A stretch of 64,000 nucleotides of DNA from Hamiltosporidium tvaerminnensis. Its lineage: Eukaryota > Microsporidia > Dubosqiidae. The position numbers were made by a program, and so were the translations under genes. The stretch spans positions 307,501 to 371,500 of the forward strand of contig JAKIMF020000004.1 in NCBI GenBank assembly GCA_022605425.2. Direction: 5' to 3'. Shown here piece by piece: positions 1 to 9,127 of the stretch. The notes below the pieces were generated by a model. That model did no database searches. It was not told where the DNA came from and was given only the letters and a program-made list of their open reading frames with translations. Every line of letters starts with the position of its first letter. Position 1 is the stretch's first letter.

Positions 1-82
1 AAAATACCCACCATTAAAATACATAAGAAACAACAAAAAAGAAATATAGTTGAAATGTAATTATAAAATATAAATAAATATT

Positions 83-937
83 TCATTTATTTGAAACATA
101 AAAAAATTCGTAAACACTCGAAGTAACTTCTCCTTCTTCCAGAGAAATATTTCCTTCAACCTTAAAATCTTCATTTAAGATATATTGATTACCTATTAAA
201 GACCGATTAGTTTTAGAAATATCTTTACCTATTTCAGTATTAATCAATTTATTCCAATTTTCATGAGCTTCTTTTATGACACCAAATGCTATATCTTTAT
301 TAAGGAATTTACCACCAAAAGCAAAAAGATTTTCTGGTTTGTTATCAGGAACTTTGTAGTATCTAAACCATCTGGTGGTAGCTTCTAATAAACCCGGATA
401 ATAATTATCGATTTCATCGATATCATTTATTTTAGAAGCATTTTCATCATTAATATCGATAACGATAATTTTCCAATCACATTCTCCTTCATCAAGCAAC
501 CCTAAACATCCAAGTACCTTGGCACTGTATACTTCACCTATTTTCTTTTGTATTTTACCTATTTCAATAACATCTATAGGATCATTATCTCCATTTAATC
601 CAGCTAATGGATCACAGGTATCAGGATTTTCCCATGTTTGTGGTAATGCACCGTAATTCCATGGATATCCTTTAAAAGGAAATACATTAGCCACAAATCG
701 TAACTTATTCTTTTTTATATCTTGTTTAATAGGATTCATCTTTTCTTCTTTCGATATTTCAAATTTGCCATTTTCAAATCTTGGTATTTCATTTATTACA
801 GATACTATACCATTTCCATTACCGTTAAATAGTGGTATATCATGAAATGGTGATATAATACCCTTTTCATCTGTTATATATAATTTATAATCTGTTGTAT
901 ATTTTTTACCAGTTTGTTTCGTTGTATATTTTCTCAT
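83..937 (-). CDS. IPP1: Soluble inorganic pyrophosphatase
   Basis: This protein hydrolyses pyrophosphate to two phosphates in the cytosol and so drives nucleic-acid, protein and sugar-nucleotide synthesis. Its 284 residues match the family I eukaryotic enzyme (yeast Ipp1 is 287). Visible landmarks are FPFKGYPWNYGALPQTWENP near residues 86-105 and the signature GDNDPIDVIEIG near 116-127, whose aspartates bind the catalytic metals. DWKIIVID follows near 154. The ATG at 937 is preceded by GGG three bases upstream on the coding strand, fitting a microsporidian start signal with almost no 5' leader. The gene is divergent from the secreted repeat protein at 2599, with minisatellites between them. 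The frame is intact, with no signal peptide and no sign of transfer. Identity is secure from family signatures; cytosolic location is inferred. Confidence 0.96.
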   Translation of the reverse strand: MRKYTTKQTGKKYTTDYKLYITDEKGIISPFHDIPLFNGNGNGIVSVINEIPRFENGKFEISKEEKMNPIKQDIKKNKLRFVANVFPFKGYPWNYGALPQTWENPDTCDPLAGLNGDNDPIDVIEIGKIQKKIGEVYSAKVLGCLGLLDEGECDWKIIVIDINDENASKINDIDEIDNYYPGLLEATTRWFRYYKVPDNKPENLFAFGGKFLNKDIAFGVIKEAHENWNKLINTEIGKDISKTNRSLIGNQYILNEDFKVEGNISLEEGEVTSSVYEFFYVSNK

Positions 938-939
938 AA

Positions 940-942
940 CCC
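940..942 (-). promoter_or_regulatory. GGG start-proximal motif of the pyrophosphatase gene
   Basis: The coding strand reads GAAGGAAGGGTTATG, putting GGG three bases before the ATG at 937. CCC- or GGG-like triplets just upstream of the start codon are a described microsporidian transcription/start signal. The motif supports this ATG. Confidence 0.55.
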
Positions 943-999
943 TTCCTTCTTTAAAAATATAGAAATCAAATATTTTTTAAAAAAAATCTGTAAAAATGA

Positions 1000-1190
1000 T
1001 TGTAAAAGGAGATTTCAATTTAAAAAAACGTTGATTTATCTGAAAATGAATAAATAAAATAATTAATTGTAAATCGAATCTCAAAGGAGATTTTAATTTG
1101 TAAAAAAAGTAGATTTTAATTTGTAGTAAAACAATTAATTGTAAATCGAATCTTAAAGGAGATTTTAATTTGTAATAAAAGCTGATTTTA
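1000..1190. repeat. Minisatellite, ~72-bp period, about 2.5 copies
   Basis: The block carrying AATTAATTGTAAATCGAATC followed by an AAAGGAGATTTTAATTTG core occurs at 1061 and again at 1133, 72 bp later. A more degenerate unit lies before them near 1004. It sits in the divergent region between the pyrophosphatase and the secreted repeat protein. Confidence 0.8.
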
Positions 1191-1216
1191 TTATAAATAA
1201 AAAAGTCTATTATAAA

Positions 1217-1432
1217 TTTAATAATAAAAGTAAGTAAAAAGAGAATTTATAATTTAAAAAAACACGAATTTAATTGGAACGAGAATAATTTAATAATAAA
1301 AGTAAGTAAAAAGAGAATTTATAATTTAAAAAAACACGAATTTAATTGGAAGGAGAATAATTTAATAATAAAAGTAAGTAAAAAGAGAATTTATAATTTA
1401 AAAAAACACGAATTTAATTGGAAGGAGAATAA
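1217..1432. repeat. Minisatellite, 72-bp unit, 3 near-perfect copies
   Basis: Units starting TTTAATAATAAAAGTAAG occur at 1217, 1289 and 1361, exactly 72 bp apart. They differ at about one base (GGAACGAG in the first, GGAAGGAG in the others). The neighbouring minisatellite has the same 72-bp period but a different sequence. Confidence 0.92.
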
Positions 1433-2470
1433 AATCGATAAACTAAACAATGAAAGAATCAATAAAAACATAATTTTTTTGGAATATTATTCTATATGAA
1501 ATAGTATTTTGAAAATTAAAAATTTAATAAAAAAAATTATAGAAAATATAGATCTAATAAAAATTTATAAAAAATAGAAATATTAATCCAAAAATGTAAA
1601 AATAAATTATAAAAGTTAAATTTTATAAAAATTAGAAATAGTAAAGAATATTTTTATACTTTAAATATAAGGAATGAAGATTAAAAATATTTATTACTTT
1701 AAATATATCTAAATATTAATTATATTTATACAATTAAATACTTTTTAAAAAAATTTAAATATTTACTGTTTCTAATAAAGATTTATAGATAAATATAATC
1801 AAAATCTGAATATATTTCTTTATAAAAACAGATTTCTTAATATTTTTTTATATAAATAATATATTTACTTCGATAAAATAATTTCATATTCAAAATTAAA
1901 TACATCTTAAATATACTTCCTCTTTAAAAAAATTTCATTGAATTTATTTGTTTTTTAGTATATAAGTTGGTTATATAATTCTTCTTAATGAAATGTTCTA
2001 ATGATAGATAGATTTAATAGATATAAGAAGAATACTTATAAGAGATTTTGAAGAAATCTAATTAAATAATAGATTGTAATAGCAATTATAGTGTTTTAAG
2101 GCGCGGATTGTTAAAGAATGTATAATAAATCAATAATAAATTAGGAAAGGAAATTCCTGAGTAAAATAGAGTAAATTATTATCTTAATAGATAATAGATA
2201 CATGTAAAGAAAATTTTTATTTGTAATGAATTAAAGTATTTTGATAAATAAATAATAAACCAATGATAAATAAATTTTAGAATGTTTTTATTTAAATTTT
2301 TTTGATTTTAAACAATTCATCTTAAAATTGATATTTTGATAAATTAATATTGATTATTAGATATCATAAATATTAGTTTATATAAAAATATTAATGTATA
2401 TTTAAATTGGGGAAAAAATAAATGAAAATTAAAATAAACTTTGTGGTTTTTTAATAAATTTTTTTGGGTG
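1433..2470. other. AT-rich intergenic stretch
   Basis: This stretch is very AT-rich, with stop codons in all frames. I see no conserved gene, RNA gene or mobile element in it. Confidence 0.5.
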
Positions 2471-2472
2471 AC

Positions 2473-2487
2473 GAACGTTCTAGAACG
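2473..2487. promoter_or_regulatory. Heat-shock-element-like site / 12-bp palindrome
   Basis: The sequence GAACGTTCTAGAA (2473-2485) fits the three-unit heat-shock element nGAAnnTTCnnGAAn with no mismatch. It overlaps the perfect palindrome CGTTCTAGAACG (2476-2487). It lies about 115 bp before the ATG of the secreted repeat protein. HSF binding is an inference from the motif only. Confidence 0.35.
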
Positions 2488-2598
2488 CAGACTTCGTAAT
2501 AAAATGTGATATAAACTTTGTAAGGGAATTCAAAAAGGAAAAAGACTTAGATTCTTAGAATCTCACATACTTAAATAGACGAAAAAAATTGGATTCTA

Positions 2599-3567
2599 AT
2601 GATTTTTATTATACTTCAGATATTTTTAAGCAAATATATTGAGTGTGGTGTAGCTTGTGGATCATCAAGAGATGCAAATGCATATTATATATTTTCAGAA
2701 GAACCAGCAGTTATAGAAATACCTAATCAAGGTCAAGAAGTTATGTTCTCTCAGCCTAGTTCTAATGTTTATGAATATTCTTATAAAGATCCTAATACTA
2801 ATAGTTGGTCTCAGCCTGTTATTGTTAATGTTGGAGACTATCCGAGTCAGTACAGCAATCCAAGTACAACCTATCAGCAACCAACACAGACATGGACACA
2901 GCCAGCTCAGACATGGACACAATCTGCCGAAACTTATACACAACCCACTCAAACATGGACACAACCCGCCGAAACTTATACACAACCCACCCAAGCATGG
3001 ACACAACCTACTCAAACATGGACACAACCTGCGTCTACTTCTACACAGATGACAGCCCAAGCCTGGACACAACCTGCCCAAACATGGACTACACCTACTT
3101 CTACCTCAACACAGTCTGCTCAAGCATGGACTCAACCTACCCAAGCATGGACTCAACCTACTTCTACACAGACATGGGCCAATCCAATGCCAGTTTATTC
3201 TGATATCCAAGGAACACCAATGACATCTGGTGCAAATGGAGAAATCGTAAGTGTAGCTGATTCAAACACATCTGCTGCAATAGTAGGAGTTGGAGCTGGA
3301 ACAGCTGCTGGGGTAACAGCCGCAGGTGCATCTACATCAGGAGGATCATCTGCCGCCATGGATTCGGCAGCAGCAGGAGGAAATGGTTCATCATCAAATT
3401 CAACATCAGATAAAAATGGAAATAAGACCAAAGACAAAAACTCTACAAAAGGAGGTGGATCAAAGAGTAGCAACGGGAAGAACAATATGAAATCTAAGAA
3501 CGGTGCAGGAAGTGCAGTCATTATTACAGGATTGCTTGGAATGATTGCAAGTGCTGTTCTCTTTTAG
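2599..3567 (+). CDS. Secreted Thr/Gln/Pro/Trp-repeat protein, putative GPI-anchored spore-wall or surface protein
   Basis: I do not recognise a specific family. The 322-residue product has four visible parts. A hydrophobic N-terminus of about 20 residues (MIFIILQIFLSKYIECGVAC) reads as a signal peptide. Residues ~95-197 hold a degenerate tandem repeat of TQPxQTWTQP / AETYTQP units of 7-10 residues. An Ala/Gly/Ser-rich segment and a Lys/Asn/Ser-rich linker follow. The last ~20 residues are hydrophobic after small residues (NGAGS), as in a GPI-attachment signal. The layout resembles microsporidian spore-wall and polar-tube proteins in composition, not in a recognisable domain. The repeat DNA is clearly richer in C and G than its surroundings. 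No CCC motif precedes the ATG, and an HSE-like site lies ~115 bp upstream. A surface role is inference. Confidence 0.85.
   Translation: MIFIILQIFLSKYIECGVACGSSRDANAYYIFSEEPAVIEIPNQGQEVMFSQPSSNVYEYSYKDPNTNSWSQPVIVNVGDYPSQYSNPSTTYQQPTQTWTQPAQTWTQSAETYTQPTQTWTQPAETYTQPTQAWTQPTQTWTQPASTSTQMTAQAWTQPAQTWTTPTSTSTQSAQAWTQPTQAWTQPTSTQTWANPMPVYSDIQGTPMTSGANGEIVSVADSNTSAAIVGVGAGTAAGVTAAGASTSGGSSAAMDSAAAGGNGSSSNSTSDKNGNKTKDKNSTKGGGSKSSNGKNNMKSKNGAGSAVIITGLLGMIASAVLF
2870..3185 (+). repeat. Coding tandem repeat encoding TQP/TWTQP units
   Basis: Reiterated CAAACATGGACACAACC-like units of 21-30 bp lie within the secreted protein gene. Neighbouring units are near-identical, so copy number probably varies between strains. 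Confidence 0.85.
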
Positions 3568-4424
3568 ATTCATTAAAAATGTACATATTGATTCTATTTT
3601 TTATATTATTTCGCTAATCATTTATTTATTGAAATTTAATATCTATATGATTATTTACATTTATTAATTTTATTTTAAACTACTTTTTTGTATTTTTATA
3701 TCAAATTATTGAACTCGGCGTATCCGAAATTCTTTTTTGTTCCAAAGTTTTTATATTATATATTTCCATCTATTTTACAGAGGCTAAATAAAATTTTTCT
3801 TAAATCTAATCTAAAAATCAATGTATATTTATAGATAAGCTAATTCAAAAAAATGAAAAAAATAGAACAGAAATGAATTTTTTTTGTTTATCTGCTTATA
3901 CACAGGTAAATTTGTTTTTTTATGAATGGTTTTACCATTTATTTCAATCGATATTATGATAGTATTCCTATTAATATATCTATTGCTTCTTAATATTATT
4001 ATTTGCCAACTTAACAAAGCTTATATTCATGTGATATGAAGAAGAAAAAAATGGTAGTTTTTAAACAAAAAGATTCATTTAATAAAAAACCATGTTCTAT
4101 AATTCTACTATTGAAAAGGAAATAAAGAATCAAAGTATATTTAAAAACAGAACGATTATATTTATAAAAATTTTATTCTAGAATTCTATGACTTCAAGGC
4201 GAAATAAACGGTACGAAATATAAAAGATATTTTACATAATTATATGTCTTATGACAAAATGAATATTTTAAAATTAAATTCTAAGCGAGAAGATTATTAT
4301 AATTCAATCTAAATTATGAATGCATCGCAGGATCTTTTTTTAGTTTTAACTTTAATATTATTTTAATGTAAAATTAATGGTTCAATTAAGTTCAAAATCA
4401 ATTATTTCTAAATTTGTTTTTATA
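3568..4424. other. AT-rich intergenic stretch
   Basis: I see no gene here. The only open stretch, about 62 codons on the minus strand near 3829-4017, is low-complexity and matches nothing I know. Confidence 0.5.
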
Positions 4425-4668
4425 TCCCCCCTTATGCCAAGAGCAGAATCGGCTTGGTGATTCTCTGCTTGCGGTAAGAGGCGACTAAAAGAGGCTGATC
4501 CTCCATGTTGAAGGTTGTGCGTAGGGCTAACAACCCACTTTAAAACTACCTTGTTACGAAACCCGATAATTAAAAAAACCCACTGGAAAACTACCGTTGG
4601 ACGATATTACCAAGGAAATACAAAGCTCGCACAGGGCTGTAGGGCCAAGGCTGAATAAATGCTATTAG
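4425..4668 (+). mobile_element. SINE-like element, copy 1 of the ~240-bp family
   Basis: This is one of four substantial copies in the window (also 15009, 30770 and 33412). Shared blocks are GGCTT..TCTCTGCTTG, GTAAGAGGCGACTAAAAG, CCTTGTTACGAAACCC and a 3' end GCCAAGGCTGAATAAATG. The copies share the 3' end and differ in 5' extent, and they end in short AATGAAT-type repeats, as LINE-mobilised elements do. It is much less AT-rich than its flanks. I see no ORF. Confidence 0.75.
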
Positions 4669-6514
4669 ATAATTTGTAGATTTTATTTCCTTTATTCGAT
4701 ATTGATTTACTTTAATTTCGAAAATGAATGTATACTTTTAAAATAATTTTAACTTTTAGATAAATATTTTGTGTTGAAAATGATTAATGATTTGAACGAA
4801 AAATTTACTATAAATATACACAATCAAGAATTCATAACACAATATACTTTATGATTTATTAAATTTTCTATATTTAAAAATTTAGAAATATTAAAAAAAT
4901 AATTTTATCAAAGAACACAAGTAGTATTAATTTCAATTTTATATATTGCATCAGATCAAAATTATTTTAAGTTTTAAACTAATGTTTATAAAATGTAAAT
5001 ATTGTTTGATTCAAAAGAAGTATAAAAATCAATCGTTCATTTTTTTTCAACATCGTTCAATATTGAAAAATTTAAGGATTTTAATTTTAGCTTTTATTAA
5101 ATGAGGTAATGAATACATTTTTAAAAAGTATAATTAATTTACTGATATGTGTATTTCAAAATATATAATTTTATTTTATAAATATAGTACTGGATATATA
5201 CTTTGTATTTAATTCTAATTCAAATGTATAAATTATATTGAAATTTATTATTGTGGTATAAAAATAAGAGAAATCTTTATTTATAAGACTACTCTATCTA
5301 AAAAATTATATTTTTTACTATAAGCTTTACAATAATAAAGAATCCATTTATATTTATTAAGAAGTACTTTTTAAGTTTTTTTTATAAATTTATATTTTAT
5401 TTCAAAATTTAATAATTGATTAAATTATTAAAAATATAGATGTAACAAGAAATATATAAAATTTAGTAAGAAATAGGTTTTTTGAAAGTTTAATTTATTT
5501 TTAGCAAATTTATTTACCAAATAATTTTTTATTTTTTCTTTTTTTATTTAGGCTTATATTTTATTTGCTCGTAATTACAATTTTTTCTTGATAAATTATT
5601 TATTTTTTTAAATTTTTCATTTAAACATACATCATATATTTCTAAACATATGGATATAAACTTTTACTAGTAATGCATCTTAAGATATAATTATAGGCTA
5701 GAAATGTTTAACGTTATGAATAATATTTCATTAATCCCATTTGAAGATTTACAATTTTACATTTTTCCATTCAAATCATTTTTCTTTTGGATTAAAATAT
5801 TTTTCACACAAATTAATTTTAATATCTTGAATTCTAGTTATAAATCTTTTATTATAGATTTAATATTAACAAGCTATTAGTTTATTTAATAATATTTCAT
5901 CTTTTTGTAACGGATAGTTCAAAAAAAAATATCAAAATATTCGTTTAAATTATACCATTTTTTGATATGAATTTAAAATAATAAAATTTAAACTAACTTT
6001 AAACAAATAAAAAACATAAATATAAGCGGTAACAAACCTTTTTAAAACTTTGTTTCTGTTTCTTTTTATATATTGTTTAGATACTTTATGATATTTTGAG
6101 TTTTATATAGTTTATAAATCATTCTAACGATTCAAAGATATTGTGAATTAGTTATTTTGATCAAAGAACAACAAAAATATAAAAAAATCGCTTTTTCGCA
6201 CTGTTTTCTTGACATATACTGTTGATAAATATTCGTTAAGTAACTTTTAAAGAAGCTTATATATTGAACGATATTTTTTTTATAACTAAGATATCTCTAT
6301 TTTTTTTAAAGCAAATTACACATATGCTTTCAATATAAAATTATGTTTCACAAAACAATTATTTCTCTTAAATATCTTTCTTTTTTTACTTACTATATGA
6401 TAAATCTATAAAGTATTAGTAACAAATTCATATTAAAATTAAAATATTAATTATATTTCGTAAAATAATAGATGAGCTCCAAAATTTATTTGAAATACAA
6501 AATTTGTAAACGAA
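4669..6514. other. AT-rich intergenic stretch
   Basis: About 1.85 kb of highly AT-rich sequence with dense stops. I see no recognisable coding, RNA or repeat feature. Confidence 0.5.
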
Positions 6515-6770
6515 GTCAAAGGAACTAGACTCTGATGGCCGGATCATCATACACGAATAGCAGAAAGCAGAGCAATGAAAAAAATGTATATGTTCAATAT
6601 CAAAGGGTGAAAATCCCTAGTCGTCCAAAAAACTAGATGGCTATATGATATTTAAAAAGATCTCAGTACCTTAGCGTAGACGAATGGAGAAGAGAGGCGC
6701 TTGATCGTGAAAAGCTGAAGTTTATAATAAATTAGGCTAAGGCTCTTAATGAACGTAATGGAATCGAGTA
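6515..6770 (+). pseudogene. Decayed 3' end of a second LINE family (APE/RTE/CR1-like C-terminus)
   Basis: With stops and small shifts, one frame reads RPK..W, then DLKRSQYLSVDEWRREALDRE, then KALNERNGIE. This resembles the RPKxRWxDxxxxDL...DEWRxxALDRxKW tail of many APE-type LINE polyproteins. A related relic lies at 55740-55965 on the other strand; both share CAGAAAGCAGAG and a TCxTCCAAAAACTAGATG block. It is clearly different from the RLE-type LINE that dominates the window. Only the tail survives. Confidence 0.55.
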
Positions 6771-7078
6771 AGTATATAAAATTATAGATAAGATGCTATA
6801 ATAAAAAAACAAACGTTTTGATCATAGAACGTAATTTGTTTAAAAAACATTTATTAATGAAATATAACGACATATTAAATTATAAGAAAATAATTAAATA
6901 ATTATACCACAAATCAGAAAAAATTTTATAAAAAATGGGTTTAAATTTTTTTATCAATATTATATACTCAAAATGGATATTATTACTAATTCAATCTAAA
7001 AAAATATTAACAGATTTCCTTTTATATAAATAAATAAATAAAAGCAACAAAGAAAAATATTTTAAACCATTTTTAATG

Positions 7079-7570
7079 TTAGTGGCCATGATTTAAATGA
7101 TACTTCAATCCGTTACTATTCTTATACTTTTTTGAGCATCCTGATACAGTACATCTATACGGTTTTTCGGCTATTTTTTTTGAATGTCCGTTAATCAAAT
7201 GATATTTGAGACCATATGATGATGTATATTCCTTATCGCAGCCATATAAATAGCACTTATAAATTCTCACGTCTCCATATTTTTCATTTTCAGGTTTTGA
7301 ATTTTTAAAAAATACACTTCTAAATATTCTTTGATCAGGTTTTTCGACAACGACAGTGTTTGAATACCTTTTGATTTCAGGTGAATCAGGAACATCGCCG
7401 AAGTAAACTCGCTTTTCAAAATCTAACAAAAACGATTCTAAATCATATTGCACTGAATTCATATAAACCTTCTTAGCTTCAAAATCTTCTTCGTTCTTTT
7501 TATATATCTCTAATCGTTCCTCTAAACTTAAATCGTCATCATATAACATGTAATTGTCGAAAAATCTCAT
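7079..7570 (-). CDS. Small SFP1-like C2H2 zinc-finger protein
   Basis: The 163-residue product probably binds DNA in the nucleus. Two C2H2 fingers close the protein: C106-x4-C111-x12-H124-x4-H129 and C140-x4-C145-x12-H158-x4-H163. The final residue is the last zinc ligand. The finger text GCSKKYKNSNGLKYHLNHGH closely follows the split-finger pattern of yeast Sfp1 (GCEKTYKNxNGLKYHxxHGH), a regulator of ribosome-biogenesis genes. The frame is open to an ATG at 7633, but I place the start at 7570: CCC lies four bases upstream of that ATG and nothing comparable precedes the outer one. The first ~100 residues are acidic and charged with no known domain. Membership of the SFP1-type group is well supported; the target genes are inference. 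Confidence 0.85.
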   Translation of the reverse strand: MRFFDNYMLYDDDLSLEERLEIYKKNEEDFEAKKVYMNSVQYDLESFLLDFEKRVYFGDVPDSPEIKRYSNTVVVEKPDQRIFRSVFFKNSKPENEKYGDVRIYKCYLYGCDKEYTSSYGLKYHLINGHSKKIAEKPYRCTVSGCSKKYKNSNGLKYHLNHGH

Positions 7571-7574
7571 TGTA

Positions 7575-7577
7575 GGG
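7575..7577 (-). promoter_or_regulatory. CCC start-proximal motif selecting the inner ATG of the zinc-finger gene
   Basis: The coding strand reads ATTGCCCTACAATG, with CCC four bases before the ATG at 7570. It favours this start over the in-frame ATG 21 codons further upstream. Confidence 0.5.
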
Positions 7578-7633
7578 CAATTATATCCACGATTTAATAC
7601 TACATTTCCAAATATAGTAAGATAAAAAATCAT

Positions 7634-9100
7634 TCGTTTCCTCTTAAAATTTACGTTTTTTAATAAAATTTTATGAAATTTTAATTGAATTTAATTTAAA
7701 CAAAATGTATGATCAAAAGTCTAGAAACACCTTTGAGGGATCGTTAAGAAGCCTTCAGCGATAATATTTTGACGATCAAAAATGTGGAATATTTTAATTT
7801 GATTTTATTAATTTAAATCGATTTATAAAATAATAAACCTCCATAATTATTTTATTTGTCTATACACACCAATATATTCCATACAATTAAAAAACCGCTT
7901 TTGTTTTTCTAGTTAAGAAAATTTTTACAAAATAAATAATAAACCAATCTTTCCTATCTTTTGCGGTCTGATTTTACAATCTTTTTATACTTTATTTAAA
8001 AATAATTATAAATTATCAACTTAAGAGAAATACAAATTTTTATACATCCTATTCTCATTATATATACATCAAAAATATTTAATTAAAAAAATATCATTTT
8101 TAATTTATCGAAATATATTTCGATCAATAAAATGACAGGTATTAAAATACCCTACTGGCTTAATAAAATCAAAGTGATTTATTTCCCAAATCTAGACTTC
8201 TTAGTTTTAATTCAAATTTATTAATTTTTTCATAAAAATTTTATTCGTTTTTAATAAAATTTCATTAAAACAGATTGTAAAACTAAATTATAAATAATTA
8301 TAAATAAACTGTAATTAATAAATGAAAGTAAAAGTATTAAATTATTAAATATATTTTAAAATTTTATCTCACAAAGTAATAATTATTCTCATATTTTTCC
8401 TTATATATTACATAAATTATTACTAATCGAAGTGTTAATATTTAAATAAATATGTATTAATATATCCGTCTTTTAATTCCATAATTATAATAAATATTTG
8501 TGTTTCTACACATTTATTCTCTAATTATCTTATATTATTGAATCTACTACTTATTAAAATTTATTTTTATTTACACATTTATTTTAAGACTAAAAACTAA
8601 ATACAAAAATTATACCTGACTTTATATGTTAAATACCTTCTTATTAGATATTACAAGAAAGATTTCTTATAAAATCTTCAGATTATATTTTCTGCATTTT
8701 TATTCTTTTTTTATATTTTTTCAAATTTTATATAAATTGCTTGCGTTATAAGTATGAAAAAAATGATTTCTTAAATCGAATATTTTCTTTATTTTTTTTT
8801 TCTTAGGCTTAACATTTATTCTGTTAATCTCTAATCGTTAAAGATATTGAAAAATAAAATTTTTTAAAATAAATATTTTCTTTTTTTCTAATTTATTTTC
8901 AACTAAAAAATAATTGTGATATTGAAGTACTTAAATTTAGAATGTTTAGAATATTTATAAAACATAAGTTGATTATAAGCTCATGTAAAACATAAATTTC
9001 AAATGATAGTATTTTCTTATTTTTTTTCTTTTTTTGAAAAAATACGTTTAACGTATTTACCGTTCATTTCTAATTAAAGTAATATAAAAATTAAAAAAGA
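7634..9100. other. AT-rich intergenic stretch between divergent genes
   Basis: Long A/T runs and stops in every frame. I see no gene or repeat family. Confidence 0.5.
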
Positions 9101-9103
9101 TTG

Positions 9104-9107
9104 CCCC
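9104..9107 (+). promoter_or_regulatory. CCCC start-proximal motif of MscS channel gene 1
   Basis: CCCC lies 20 bases before the ATG at 9128. It argues that the upstream in-frame TTG at 9101 is not the start, because the motif would fall inside the coding region. Confidence 0.5.
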
Positions 9108-9127
9108 TTTTTAAGAAAAAAAAGAAA

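Noticed and set aside
2695-3521. Several overlapping ORFs in other frames of the secreted repeat gene.
   Set aside because: They are periodic shadows of the repeat DNA. Only the 2599-3567 frame has a signal peptide and a coherent domain layout.
4535-4565. CCTTGTTACGAAAC inside the SINE-like family resembles the antisense of the conserved 3' end of small-subunit rRNA.
   Set aside because: Only about 13 bases match and nothing before or after fits rRNA. The same block occurs in four copies of a short repeat, so it is treated as coincidence.
9101-9127. Upstream TTG start that would add nine residues to MscS channel 1.
   Set aside because: The CCCC start motif would fall inside the coding region, and the first ATG at 9128 begins the hydrophobic N-terminus.
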